From the NCBI GenBank assembly GCA_948436975.1, contig CAOJJB010000019.1:1-35801 (forward strand): DNA of 35,801 nt. The letters run 5' to 3'. The notes under the pieces are model-generated. The model searched no databases. It was not told the origin of the DNA and was given only the letters and a program-made list of their open reading frames with translations. Numbering within the stretch: the first letter of the stretch is position 1; every line of letters begins with the position of its first letter. The DNA is from an uncultured Clostridium sp. GTDB lineage: Bacteria > Bacillota > Clostridia > TANB77 > CAG-508. Positions 8,667-16,821 of this stretch are shown here, in pieces. The position numbers and the translations under genes are program-made.

Positions 8667-9020
8667 ATGGAAGAAGAAAAAATTGATTTAAAAGAAGAAT
8701 TTAGTAAATTAAATGAAAATAGTACATTAAGAGAATTTCAGGAATATACAAGAAAAATGATAAAAGCAAGAGGATTTAATGATGAAACACCTAAAGATGT
8801 AATGTTACTATTAAAAGAAGAAATAGGAGAAGTAGCAAAAGAAGTTAGAAAAATAACAAATATAAAATTAGATGTTAATAAAAACAATGAAAGAAAACTA
8901 GATAAAGAAATAGCAGATGTATTTAATATGCTAATGTCTTTATGTGTAACAACAAATATAGATTTATTTGAAGCATTTAAAACCAAAGAAGAAATCAATT
9001 TAAAAAGAGAATGGAAATAA
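8667..9020 (+). CDS. MazG-like nucleotide pyrophosphohydrolase
   Basis: A 117-residue all-alpha NTP pyrophosphatase of the MazG-like group, which hydrolyses nucleoside triphosphates (often non-canonical) to monophosphate and pyrophosphate. The magnesium-binding signature is visible: LLKEEIGEVAKEV (E-E-x-x-E) and EIADVFNML (E-x-x-D) about 50 residues later. AAGAGG lies 7 nt before the ATG, directly after the palindrome. Position between recA and recX suggests a nucleotide-pool or DNA-repair role; this is context only. Confidence 0.8.
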   Translation: MEEEKIDLKEEFSKLNENSTLREFQEYTRKMIKARGFNDETPKDVMLLLKEEIGEVAKEVRKITNIKLDVNKNNERKLDKEIADVFNMLMSLCVTTNIDLFEAFKTKEEINLKREWK

Positions 9021-9058
9021 GAATATTTAAAATAATTAAAAAGATGGAATAAATAATT

Positions 9059-9532
9059 ATGGAATACATTAGCAAAGAGAAGTTTGAAGAAGCGGAAAAA
9101 GTAGATAAAATACGAAACAAAATGTTAAAATACATAATGTATAAAAAAAGATCAGAAGAAGAAGTAAGACAAAAATTTTCAAACGAAGATGAAAATATTA
9201 TAGAAGATGCAATAGAATATTTTAAAGAAGTAGGATATATTAATGATAGTAAATATATAGATAGAGCAGTAAAAGAATTTACATCAATAAAAAATTTATC
9301 AATAAAAGAAGTATCATACAAACTTTGTCAAAAAGGAATAAGAAAAGATTTAGTAGATGAATATATTTGCAAAAATAAAGATGATATGTTAGAATATGAA
9401 ATAACTTCAGCAAAAGCAATTATACTAAAAAAACAAAGAGATAATGAAGAAAAAGAAATACGAAATTACTTATATAAAAAGGGCTATATGAGTGAAAGTA
9501 TAAATATAGCATTTGATGATATAAATGAGTAA
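9059..9532 (+). CDS. recX: Regulatory protein RecX
   Basis: A 157-residue, helix-rich, highly charged protein of the RecX family, which binds inside the RecA filament groove and limits its activity. The three-helix repeats are recognisable: KMLKYIMYKKRSEEEVRQKF, YFKEVGYINDSKYIDRAV and YLYKKGYMSESI. The clustering with recA two genes upstream supports this. The ribosome site is weak (AGATGGAAT), suggesting low translation. It is 11 nt from scpA. Confidence 0.85.
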   Translation: MEYISKEKFEEAEKVDKIRNKMLKYIMYKKRSEEEVRQKFSNEDENIIEDAIEYFKEVGYINDSKYIDRAVKEFTSIKNLSIKEVSYKLCQKGIRKDLVDEYICKNKDDMLEYEITSAKAIILKKQRDNEEKEIRNYLYKKGYMSESINIAFDDINE

Positions 9533-9543
9533 AGCAGGTAAAT

Positions 9544-10296
9544 ATGAATAACAAAATAATAACATTAGAATCAAAAAAATATGAATTGAAATTAGAAAAT
9601 TTTGAAGGGCCATTAGACTTATTATGCTATTTAATAGACAAAAATAAAATGGATATATATAAAGTAAGTATATCAGATGTAGCAGAACAATATATCCAAT
9701 ATTTACAAAAGCAAGAAGAATTAAACTTAGAAATAGCAAGTGAATTTTTAATAATGGCTTCTACTTTAATATTATTAAAATCAAAAGGATTATTACCAAA
9801 AGAAGTAGATGATGAATCAGAAATAACAGAAGAAGAATTAATTAGAAGAATAATAGAATATAAACAATATAAAGAAATAAGCAAGCAATTCAAAGAAAGA
9901 ATATTAGTATATTCAAAAAGATTATATAAAAAACCAGACAAGGTAGAATTGCCAAAGCAACAATTAGAAAAAAAGTTTATAAAAGAAGACATAGTAGAAA
10001 GATATAAATTATTAATAGAAAAAAATGAGCAAAAGAAAAATGAGAATGCAAAAAATATAGAAAAGATTGCAGTATATGACACATACTCTGTATCAGATAA
10101 AGTAAAAGAAATCTTTAAAGAATTAGTAAGAAAACCCAAATTCGTATTTAATAAATTATTTTCATTAAAAGAAAAACCAAAAGCAGAAGTAGTAACAGCA
10201 TTTTCAGGAGTATTAGAATTAAGTAGGAGAAATAAAATAATAGCAGAGCAAAAAGAAATATTTGGAGATATAGTAATATCAAAAAGAAAAAAATGA
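9544..10296 (+). CDS. scpA: Segregation and condensation protein A
   Basis: The kleisin subunit of the bacterial SMC-ScpAB condensin complex, which organises and helps segregate chromosomes. The N-terminal SMC-neck binding block YELKLENFEGPLDLLCYLID and the following helix KMDIYKVSISDVAEQYIQYL are characteristic; the C-terminal winged-helix part (FSGVLELSRRNKI) contacts the SMC head. Its 250 residues are normal. scpB, the usual downstream partner, does not follow: a terminator comes directly after. Confidence 0.93.
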   Translation: MNNKIITLESKKYELKLENFEGPLDLLCYLIDKNKMDIYKVSISDVAEQYIQYLQKQEELNLEIASEFLIMASTLILLKSKGLLPKEVDDESEITEEELIRRIIEYKQYKEISKQFKERILVYSKRLYKKPDKVELPKQQLEKKFIKEDIVERYKLLIEKNEQKKNENAKNIEKIAVYDTYSVSDKVKEIFKELVRKPKFVFNKLFSLKEKPKAEVVTAFSGVLELSRRNKIIAEQKEIFGDIVISKRKK

Positions 10297-10307
10297 TAAT
10301 CTTGAAG

Positions 10308-10355
10308 AAATACTTATAATGTAAAAATTAAAATTTTACATTATAAGTATTTTTT
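10308..10355 (+). terminator. Terminator after scpA
   Basis: A long inverted repeat (10309-10329 with 10332-10352, around AATACTTATAATGTAAAA) followed by a T run. Confidence 0.85.
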
Positions 10356-10405
10356 AATACCATTAAATCTAATAAGAATAAAATATAATTAAATACAATT
10401 TTATA

Positions 10406-10443
10406 TTGACAAATGTTATACACTGTTATATACTGTTATACAC
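10406..10443 (+). promoter_or_regulatory. Promoter overlapped by three 10-bp direct repeats (operator)
   Basis: TTGACA (10406-10411), 17 nt, TATACT (10429-10434). Three tandem units TGTTATACAC, TGTTATATAC and TGTTATACAC occupy 10414-10423, 10424-10433 and 10434-10443, filling the spacer and the -10. A 10-bp period places each unit on the same DNA face. This is very likely the autorepression site for the GntR regulator downstream. Confidence 0.7.
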
Positions 10444-10457
10444 AAAGAGGTGATGAA

Positions 10458-10835
10458 ATGAATTTTGTAATAAGCAATAACAGTGAAACTCCTATATATG
10501 AACAAATAAAAAAAGAAATAAAGAAATCTATTAGTACAAACGAATTAAAAGAAAAAGATATATTACCTTCAGTAAGGAATCTAGCAAAAGATTTAAGGAT
10601 TAGTGTATTAACTGTAAAAAAAGCTTATGATGAATTAGAAGAAGAAGGGTATATAAAAACAGTACAAGGAAAAGGAAGTTTTGTAATACCAAGAAATCAA
10701 GAACTTATAAAAGAAGAACTTTTAAAAAATATTGAAAAACATATTGAAGAAATAATAAAAATTTCTAAGTTAACAGATATTAGTAAAACAGAAATTATAG
10801 AATTATTTGAATATTTATATAAGGAGGAAATATAA
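10458..10835 (+). CDS. GntR-family repressor, YtrA type
   Basis: A 125-residue regulator with an N-terminal winged helix-turn-helix (IYEQIKKEIKKSI, then LPSVRNLAKDLRISVLTVKKAYDELEEEGYI and the wing KGSFV) and a short C-terminal dimerisation tail, as in the YtrA subfamily that controls adjacent ABC transporters. An upstream in-frame TTG at 10413 would lie inside the promoter; ATG 10458 follows AGAGGTGATG and was chosen. It is directly followed by the ATPase gene (2 nt), so it is the first gene of its own target operon. In this family the inducer is often a cell-envelope antibiotic or stress; not deducible here. Confidence 0.88.
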   Translation: MNFVISNNSETPIYEQIKKEIKKSISTNELKEKDILPSVRNLAKDLRISVLTVKKAYDELEEEGYIKTVQGKGSFVIPRNQELIKEELLKNIEKHIEEIIKISKLTDISKTEIIELFEYLYKEEI

Positions 10836-10837
10836 AC

Positions 10838-11695
10838 ATGGAAAATATACTAGAAATTAAAAATTTATGTAAAAAATATAATGAATTTGAATTGAAAAAC
10901 ATAAATATAAATTTACCAAAAGGAATGATAATGGGATTAATAGGAGAGAATGGAGCTGGAAAATCAACAACAATAAAAGCTATTTTAAATATAATTAATT
11001 TTGATGAAGGAGAAATAAAATTATTTGGATTAGACAGTAAAAAAAGTGAAAAAAATTTAAAAGAAGATATAGGTGTAGTATTAGATGATAGTTTTCTATC
11101 AGATTATTTAACCCCAAAAGATATAAATAAAATAATGAAAGTAATATATATAAATTGGGATGAAAAACTATATATGAACTATATAGAAAACTTTAAATTA
11201 CCAAAAGGAAAAATTATAAAAGAATACTCAAGTGGAATGAAAATGAAATTAAAAATAGCAGTAGCATTATCACATCATCCTAAATTACTTATATTAGATG
11301 AACCAACATCAGGACTAGATCCAGTAGCTAGAAATGAAATACTAGATATTTTCCAAGAATTTATTCAAGATGAAGAAAATTCAATATTAGTATCAAGTCA
11401 TATAACATCTGATTTAGAACATATTTCAGACTATATAACTTTTATAGATTCGGGAGAAATTGCATTAACTAAAACAAGAGATGAATTATTAGAAGAATAT
11501 GGGATTGCAAAATGTAAAGAAAATGAATTTAAAATGATTGATAAAAAAGATTATATTAAATATAAAAAAAATAGATATGAATATAACATTTTAGTAGAAA
11601 ATAAATTAGAATTCAAAAATAAATATAATATTGAAATAATTGATAAACCAACAATAGAAGATATAATGTTAATATATATAAAGGGGGAAAAATAA
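10838..11695 (+). CDS. ABC transporter ATP-binding protein (YtrB-like)
   Basis: The 285-residue nucleotide-binding subunit of an exporter. Walker A is GENGAGKST, the signature is YSSGMKMKLKIA (a diverged LSGGQ, as usual in this subfamily), Walker B is LLILDEPTSGLD, and SSHIT carries the switch histidine. The C-terminal 80 residues beyond the NBD (ECxENEFKMIDKKDYIKYK region) are a family-typical extension. AAGGAGG precedes the start. The gene abuts the permease gene directly (stop and start adjacent), so the two are translationally linked. Confidence 0.9.
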   Translation: MENILEIKNLCKKYNEFELKNININLPKGMIMGLIGENGAGKSTTIKAILNIINFDEGEIKLFGLDSKKSEKNLKEDIGVVLDDSFLSDYLTPKDINKIMKVIYINWDEKLYMNYIENFKLPKGKIIKEYSSGMKMKLKIAVALSHHPKLLILDEPTSGLDPVARNEILDIFQEFIQDEENSILVSSHITSDLEHISDYITFIDSGEIALTKTRDELLEEYGIAKCKENEFKMIDKKDYIKYKKNRYEYNILVENKLEFKNKYNIEIIDKPTIEDIMLIYIKGEK

Positions 11696-12358
11696 ATGAA
11701 TGTTATAAAAGGATTAATAATAAAAGATTTAATGAATATAAAATCATATAAAGCAACAATAATTTTTATGATATTAATTTTTTCAGCAGTCAGTTTTTTT
11801 AATGGAGATATAACAACCTTTTTACCAATATGTATTACTGTAATTTTTGGAATGATAGGAATAAGTAGTTTTAGTTATGATAATATTTCAAATGCAGATA
11901 AATTTATATTATCTTTTCCAACAAATAGAAAAGATATAGTTAAAGCAAGATACATATATATATTATTATTAACAATAATAGGATGTATTCTAGGTGTAAG
12001 TTGTGCAATGATTTTGCAAATTATAAAAAGTGGATCTTTTGAAGAAGTTGGAAATATACTAAGTACAGTAGTAGGAGCGTTTTTAGGAACTATAATGGTA
12101 CAAATAATACAAATACCAATAATGTATAAATTTGGTGCTGAAAAAGGAAGAATAATACAAATGATATCTGTTATATTAATATTTTCATTTATATCAGCAA
12201 TAGCAATTTTTCTTACAAAAATATTGCCATATGAATTTGAAGATCTTTTAAATATATTAATAAGTTATGGTTATATTATAATTTCAATAGTAATGTTAAT
12301 TATATATATAATTTCATATAAAATATCATGTAAAATTTATTCGAAAAAGGAAATTTAA
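11696..12358 (+). CDS. ABC-2 type permease subunit
   Basis: A 220-residue integral membrane protein with about six helices (approx. residues 18-35, 40-58, 84-106, 117-140, 150-175, 184-206) and the short N-terminal LIIKDLMNIKSYK amphipathic lead typical of ABC-2 permeases. A run FILSFPTNRKDIVKARY between helices 2 and 3 matches the family (coupling region facing the ATPase). Start is 1 nt after the ATPase stop, with AAGGGGG inside the ATPase gene. The exported substrate is unknown. Confidence 0.85.
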   Translation: MNVIKGLIIKDLMNIKSYKATIIFMILIFSAVSFFNGDITTFLPICITVIFGMIGISSFSYDNISNADKFILSFPTNRKDIVKARYIYILLLTIIGCILGVSCAMILQIIKSGSFEEVGNILSTVVGAFLGTIMVQIIQIPIMYKFGAEKGRIIQMISVILIFSFISAIAIFLTKILPYEFEDLLNILISYGYIIISIVMLIIYIISYKISCKIYSKKEI

Positions 12359-12429
12359 TTTCTAAAATATTAATATTTGGATAATATTAGAAAAAAAGAT
12401 AATAATAATTATATAAGTGAAGGTGTATT

Positions 12430-13074
12430 ATGCTAGCAATTTTAATTATATTATTTGTTATTATCTTAATTGAAATTATTATAATAAGTTTTACTTTTTC
12501 AAATATCGTTATAAATATAGAAAAATGTGATTTTTCTTATAATGAAATAGTTTTAAAGGAATTTAATGTAAAAAATATAAATATTGTAATAAATATTTAT
12601 ATTTTCAAAATAGTGAAAATATTATCTATTAAAGTTTATAAAGATTATTTTGAGATTTTTAAAATAAAAATAAAATATAACTTATTAAGAAAAGTGAAAA
12701 ATAATTATAATACATTATATAATGATTTTTTTATAATAATAAAAAATAGAGAAAATATTAATTTTAAATTGTTAAAACCTAAAATAAATTCATTAGATTT
12801 TAATTTAGATTTCGGAACATATAGTCAAATATTAACGACATTTTCTATACCAGCAATTTCAACATTTGTATCATTATTATTAAGTAACTCTATAACTAAT
12901 TACGATATAAATACCTATAATTATAAAATTGTTCCAAGATATTTTAATAGAAATTATTTAAAAATAGAACTTAGTAGCAAATTTAGTTTTAATACTATAA
13001 ATTTAATTTTATTTTTATTAAGTATTAGAAAAATATTAAAAGAAAATAAAAAACAAAAAAATAAAGTATATTAG
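12430..13074 (+). CDS. DUF2953 protein (YtfI-like)
   Basis: A 214-residue protein with an N-terminal membrane helix (residues 2-24) and a later hydrophobic segment near residues 140-155. The weak sequence similarity to DUF2953 is strengthened by context: ytfI (DUF2953) precedes ytfJ in Bacillus, and the next gene here is ytfJ. AAGGTG lies 7 nt before the ATG. Function in sporulation is presumed from the pairing. Codons are even more AT-rich than the neighbours. Confidence 0.65.
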   Translation: MLAILIILFVIILIEIIIISFTFSNIVINIEKCDFSYNEIVLKEFNVKNINIVINIYIFKIVKILSIKVYKDYFEIFKIKIKYNLLRKVKNNYNTLYNDFFIIIKNRENINFKLLKPKINSLDFNLDFGTYSQILTTFSIPAISTFVSLLLSNSITNYDINTYNYKIVPRYFNRNYLKIELSSKFSFNTINLILFLLSIRKILKENKKQKNKVY

Positions 13075-13128
13075 AATATCAATTGGAAATAATACTATAA
13101 AATAGTTTGAAGAAAAGAGGTATAGTAT

Positions 13129-13773
13129 ATGAGTGGACATCCAATAGAAATTCTTATGGAAACTGCTATGAATAGTATTAAAGATATGGTTGATGTTAAT
13201 ACTATAATTGGAGAACCAATAGAAACTAAAAATGGTATGGTAATAATACCAATTTCAAAAGTTAGTTTTGGATTTGCGGCAGGGGGAAGTGAATTTAAAG
13301 GTGAAACAATAGATGAATACAAGAAAAAAGATAAAGAGGAAGAAGTTCAATATAGACTACCATTTGGTGGAGGAAGTGGAGCAGGAATATCTATTAATCC
13401 AGTAGTATTTGTTATAGTATCTAAAGATTCTATAAAAGTTTTACCAATAGAACATACATCAGCAATTGATAAACTTATGGATTATGTACCAGATTTAATG
13501 GAAAAAGCTAATCTAATAGTAGATAAGTCAATGGAAAATAATAATAGTGATGAGAGTAATTCAAATAAACAAAATAATAATAATAGTGATGAAAATAATA
13601 CTGATTTTTCATTTACTTATGAAGAAGTTAAAGAAAAAAAACCAAAAATAAAAAATCCAGTGATGAGTAAACAAAAAAATAAGAAACCCAAAACAAATAT
13701 AAAGAACTCTATTTTGGAAGAACAAGAAAAAAATGAAGAAATAGAAGAATATTTTGGCGAAGACGATGAATAA
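13129..13773 (+). CDS. ytfJ: GerW/YtfJ-family sporulation protein
   Basis: A forespore protein needed in Bacillus for efficient germination receptor function. The conserved core occupies residues 1-130: MSGHPIEILMETAMNSIKDM, VNTIIGEPIE, VIIPISKVSFGFAAGGSEF and LPFGGGSGAGISINPV. After residue 135 comes a low-complexity Asn/Ser-rich then Lys/Glu-rich tail of about 70 residues that the usual family member (about 150 residues) lacks. AGAGGT lies before the ATG at 13129. Confidence 0.92.
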   Translation: MSGHPIEILMETAMNSIKDMVDVNTIIGEPIETKNGMVIIPISKVSFGFAAGGSEFKGETIDEYKKKDKEEEVQYRLPFGGGSGAGISINPVVFVIVSKDSIKVLPIEHTSAIDKLMDYVPDLMEKANLIVDKSMENNNSDESNSNKQNNNNSDENNTDFSFTYEEVKEKKPKIKNPVMSKQKNKKPKTNIKNSILEEQEKNEEIEEYFGEDDE

Positions 13774-13774
13774 A

Positions 13775-13832
13775 AAAGGAACAAGCTTAAAGTGAACTAA
13801 ATGGGATTCACTTTAAGCTTGTCCCTTTTTTA
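13775..13832 (+). terminator. Terminator after ytfJ
   Basis: A 16-bp stem ACAAGCTTAAAGTGAA (13781-13796) with its complement (13807-13822), extended by A/T-flanked GG/CC pairs and followed by TTTTTT. Confidence 0.9.
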
Positions 13833-13903
13833 TTATAATATAAAGACTTTTATATCTGTAAGTATTTTATAAAATTTAACTTTGGTGCTAAAAGAGTTTA
13901 GTA

Positions 13904-13932
13904 TTGAATAATAAAAAAAATTATGATATAAA
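13904..13932 (+). promoter_or_regulatory. Sigma-A-type promoter of thyX
   Basis: TTGAAT (13904-13909), a 17-nt spacer, TATAAA (13927-13932), 33 nt before the ATG. Confidence 0.55.
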
Positions 13933-13965
13933 AATATAAAAGATCAATTGAAAGGAATAATAAAA

Positions 13966-15390
13966 ATGAAAATAGAATTATTAGGAGGATGCAAGAAAGA
14001 AGAACTGGAAAAAAGAATACAAAATATTGCAGCTGCTGGAAAATTATCTAGATTTCCAGGTGATGTAATAGAAGTATTAGAGAGTTGTAATGATTATGAA
14101 AGTAATTTAAAGTTGATAAAAAGAATAATAAAAATGGGACATAAATCAATTATAGAACATGATTATTTAGTATTTGCTTTATGTGATGTTACACCAATAG
14201 TTGAACAAACATTAATAGGATATAGATTAACTTCTTTTACAGTAAAATCAAGAAGAGAAGTAGACTTTAGAACAGCTGGTTTTTATGTTCCAGAGTTTAG
14301 AAACGAAAAAAGTGAAATTCATGAAAAAAATGAAGAATTAAAAGAAGAATATAAAAATCATATGAAAATGCTATTTAATACATATGGACATATGGTAGAT
14401 AAAGGAATAAATGTAGAAGATGCAAGATTTGTATTACCATATAGTTATCATAGTAATTTTATTATGGGAGTAGATGCAAGAGAATTAGAATCAATGATAA
14501 TAGCTTTGAGAAATAGTAAAACAAGTAAAATACCAGACTTAAAAGAAGTCGGAGATACATTATATAAAATAGTAAAAGAAAAAGTACCATATTTAATTCC
14601 AAACTTAAAGAAACAAGAAATAGATTTGTCAACAGGTTTCGAATACTTAGAAAGTATGGAAGAAAGACCAAATATAAAAATTGCTGAAAATACAAATATG
14701 ATAAGTTTTACACCAAATGCAGATGATGTTGTATTAGAAAGTTCTATTATGTATCATTATCAATGTTCAAAAGAAAAAGCAAAAACAATATTAGAAGATA
14801 TGATAAAAAAAGATGTACAAGCTAGAGAGAAAATGATGTCAGAAATAATGCATAAAACAGAAAGAAGAGAATTAGAACAAGTAAGCTTTAGTTTTCAGAT
14901 ACCAATATCTTTATCAATACTTACACATATAACACGTCATAGAATGCATGCATTATTAGTTCCAGAATTTTTACCTATATGGGATATGAATAATTATATT
15001 ACACCAGAAACTATAAAAGTCAAAGTAAATGATATATATCAAGAAGCAGTTAAGAAAAATATTGAAATAAAAGAAAAGTTTGAATCATTAGGTGTATATG
15101 AGGGAGATTTAGTATATTTTTATTTAGGAAATCAAATGTTAAATGTAATAACAACAATGACTGCTAGAAACTTACAATGGATATGTAGATTACGTTGCTG
15201 TAATAAAGCACAATGGCAAATAAGAAATGCTGCAAAAGAAATGGCAAAACAAGTAAAAGAAGTTTCTCCATTAATAGGTAAATGGTTAGGTTCTACCTGT
15301 TTAACAGATAGATATTGTGGAGAAGGTAGAGAATGTTGTGGATTGATAGATAGTTTATTAGAAGCAGATAAAAAAAATACAACAAAATAG
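13966..15390 (+). CDS. thyX: Tandem two-domain ThyX-like FAD-dependent thymidylate synthase
   Basis: Predicted to make dTMP from dUMP with methylenetetrahydrofolate and FAD. Standard ThyX has about 220-250 residues; this is 474 residues and shows two ThyX-like units. Unit 1 (about 1-230) has SIIEHDYLVFALCDVTPIVEQ, then GYRLTSFTVKSRR at 85-97, and DARFVLPYSYHSNFIMGVDA. Unit 2 (about 290-474) has LEQVSFSFQIPISLSILTHI, then RHR at 324-326 and AQWQIRNAAKEM. The RHRxxSxxxxSxR signature is split: unit 1 keeps R, S, S, R but has GY for RH, unit 2 keeps RHR but has lost both serines. The C-terminus is Cys-rich (CLTDRYCGEGRECCG). The start at 13966 after AAAGGA is preferred over the TTG at 13948. The PHP gene follows after 17 nt. 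Confidence 0.85.
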   Translation: MKIELLGGCKKEELEKRIQNIAAAGKLSRFPGDVIEVLESCNDYESNLKLIKRIIKMGHKSIIEHDYLVFALCDVTPIVEQTLIGYRLTSFTVKSRREVDFRTAGFYVPEFRNEKSEIHEKNEELKEEYKNHMKMLFNTYGHMVDKGINVEDARFVLPYSYHSNFIMGVDARELESMIIALRNSKTSKIPDLKEVGDTLYKIVKEKVPYLIPNLKKQEIDLSTGFEYLESMEERPNIKIAENTNMISFTPNADDVVLESSIMYHYQCSKEKAKTILEDMIKKDVQAREKMMSEIMHKTERRELEQVSFSFQIPISLSILTHITRHRMHALLVPEFLPIWDMNNYITPETIKVKVNDIYQEAVKKNIEIKEKFESLGVYEGDLVYFYLGNQMLNVITTMTARNLQWICRLRCCNKAQWQIRNAAKEMAKQVKEVSPLIGKWLGSTCLTDRYCGEGRECCGLIDSLLEADKKNTTK

Positions 15391-15407
15391 TATTATAGAG
15401 GTTAATT

Positions 15408-16298
15408 ATGATAGATTTACATATGCATACAAAATATTCAGATGGTTCTGATAGTGTTGAAGAAATATTGAAAAAAGCTGAAAATAAAAAAATTGAAGTA
15501 ATATCTATAACAGATCATGATTCTGTAAATGCTTATTATGAATTAGATGAAAATCCAAAATTAAAAGAATTATATTCAGGAAAAATAATTACAGGTATAG
15601 AAATGATGTCTTCTTATAGAGGTGTATCAATAGAAGTTTTAGGATATGGAATAGATTATAAAAATATTAAAATTCCAAAAATAGATATAGAAGAAATACA
15701 AAAAAATATTTTAGAAAATATGAAACAAGTTTCTAAAAAATTAGGGTTAAAATATAACGAAGAAACTTATTATATAGATATAAATAATTCTGTAAAACAA
15801 TATGCATCTGTTGTTATGGGAACAGAATTATTAAAATATGATGAGAATAAACAGATATTACGAAAAATAGGTAATGAATTTGAAACAACAACATTTTTTA
15901 GAGTACATCAAAGTAATAAAAAAAGTCCATTTTATGTTGATTTAACAGATTACATTACAGATATTAATAAAGCTATTTCAATAATACATGATGCAGGTGG
16001 TTTAGCTTTTTTAGCACATGGATACATATATCCATTTCAAAACAAAGATGAAGTGATAGAAGAAATTTTAAATACAACAGAAATTGATGGTATAGAATGT
16101 ATTTATACGAATTTTTCTGAAAATGAAAGAAAAAAAGCATGTAATCTATGTAAAAAATATAATAAATATATGTCAGGTGGAACAGATTATCATGGGATAT
16201 TAAAGTTTGATATTGAGTTAGGTAGTGGAAGAAATAATAATATGAATATACAAAAAGAACTTATTGGAGACTGGATTAGTAAATTAATGTTTTTCTAA
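15408..16298 (+). CDS. PHP-domain metal-dependent phosphoesterase (TrpH/YciV-like)
   Basis: A 296-residue PHP phosphoesterase; characterised relatives act on 3',5'-nucleoside bisphosphates or 5' RNA ends. Metal ligands are visible: DLHMHTKYSDGSDS at the N-terminus, ITDHDSVNAYYEL, GIEMMSSYRGVSIEVLGYGID, IIHDAGGLAFLAHGY and GGTDYHG near the C-terminus. The insert of about 90 residues between the third and fourth motif is as in the family. AGAGGT precedes the ATG. It probably forms an operon with thyX. Confidence 0.87.
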   Translation: MIDLHMHTKYSDGSDSVEEILKKAENKKIEVISITDHDSVNAYYELDENPKLKELYSGKIITGIEMMSSYRGVSIEVLGYGIDYKNIKIPKIDIEEIQKNILENMKQVSKKLGLKYNEETYYIDINNSVKQYASVVMGTELLKYDENKQILRKIGNEFETTTFFRVHQSNKKSPFYVDLTDYITDINKAISIIHDAGGLAFLAHGYIYPFQNKDEVIEEILNTTEIDGIECIYTNFSENERKKACNLCKKYNKYMSGGTDYHGILKFDIELGSGRNNNMNIQKELIGDWISKLMFF

Positions 16299-16310
16299 AA
16301 TATAAGTTTC

Positions 16311-16339
16311 TTGAATTTTACATAAAATAATGGTATAAT
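16311..16339 (+). promoter_or_regulatory. Sigma-A-type promoter of the small orphan gene
   Basis: TTGAAT (16311-16316), 17 nt, TATAAT (16334-16339). Confidence 0.6.
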
Positions 16340-16372
16340 AATGTTTATAACCAAAAGTTAAAGTTTTTATAC

Positions 16373-16400
16373 TAAATTGGACAGTATTTTATCCAATTTA
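16373..16400 (+). promoter_or_regulatory. Leader hairpin before the small orphan gene
   Basis: A perfect 9-bp inverted repeat TAAATTGGA (16373-16381) and TCCAATTTA (16392-16400) with a 10-nt loop lies between the promoter and the CAGGAGG ribosome site at 16408-16414. It may influence translation; no T run follows, so it is not a terminator. Confidence 0.5.
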
Positions 16401-16424
16401 AGGACATCAGGAGGTATGTCTGTC

Positions 16425-16754
16425 ATGAAGGAATATACATTTATGGTATTTGGAATTGGTTTTAATCCAGAAAGTATCAATCAGCTTAAAATCGGTTTTC
16501 CGAAAAAAACTAAGTTTTTGAAAGCAGAAGTGAGAGATGGTTTTTTGTATATATCTCATACATATCCAACAAAACGGAACCTAAAGAAAATTAGGAATAA
16601 GAAAATTTCATTTTTGCTTGTAAAACCACATGGAACAGTTGATGTTAGCAAGTATAAATATATTTCAACTGTTTTGTACCAAAACGCGGAATATGGTTTA
16701 TGGTACAAAAAGTGTAAGAAATATGGTTTGTGGTACAAAAAGTGTAAGAAATAA
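16425..16754 (+). CDS. Small orphan protein with a duplicated C-terminal tail
   Basis: A 109-residue protein that I do not recognise. It begins MKEYTFMVFGIGFNPESI, is basic in the second half, and ends with the 10-residue unit YGLWYKKCKK twice in a row. No signal peptide or membrane helix is apparent. The start at 16425 lies 10 nt after AGGAGG; upstream in-frame starts would overlap the ribosome site or the leader hairpin. Codon use is less A-biased than the core genes, consistent with acquisition, and it sits beside a tRNA gene with its own promoter. Confidence 0.6.
   Translation: MKEYTFMVFGIGFNPESINQLKIGFPKKTKFLKAEVRDGFLYISHTYPTKRNLKKIRNKKISFLLVKPHGTVDVSKYKYISTVLYQNAEYGLWYKKCKKYGLWYKKCKK
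16691..16750 (+). repeat. 30-bp tandem duplication
   Basis: Bases 16691-16720 and 16721-16750 are identical except for one position (A at 16700, G at 16730). The unit encodes YGLWYKKCKK in frame and also contains TGGTACAAAA, the inverse of TTTTGTACCA at 16672-16681. Confidence 0.95.
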
Positions 16755-16787
16755 AAGCAGAGGCAGGCAGAGAATATAAGAGCATCT

Positions 16788-16821
16788 AAAAAACCCCATA
16801 AGCAACATGCTTATGGGGTTT
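16788..16821 (-). terminator. Terminator of tRNA-Asn
   Basis: On the minus strand a 14-bp stem AAACCCCATAAGCA with TGCTTATGGGGTTT is followed by a T run. It begins at the last base of the tRNA. Confidence 0.9.
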
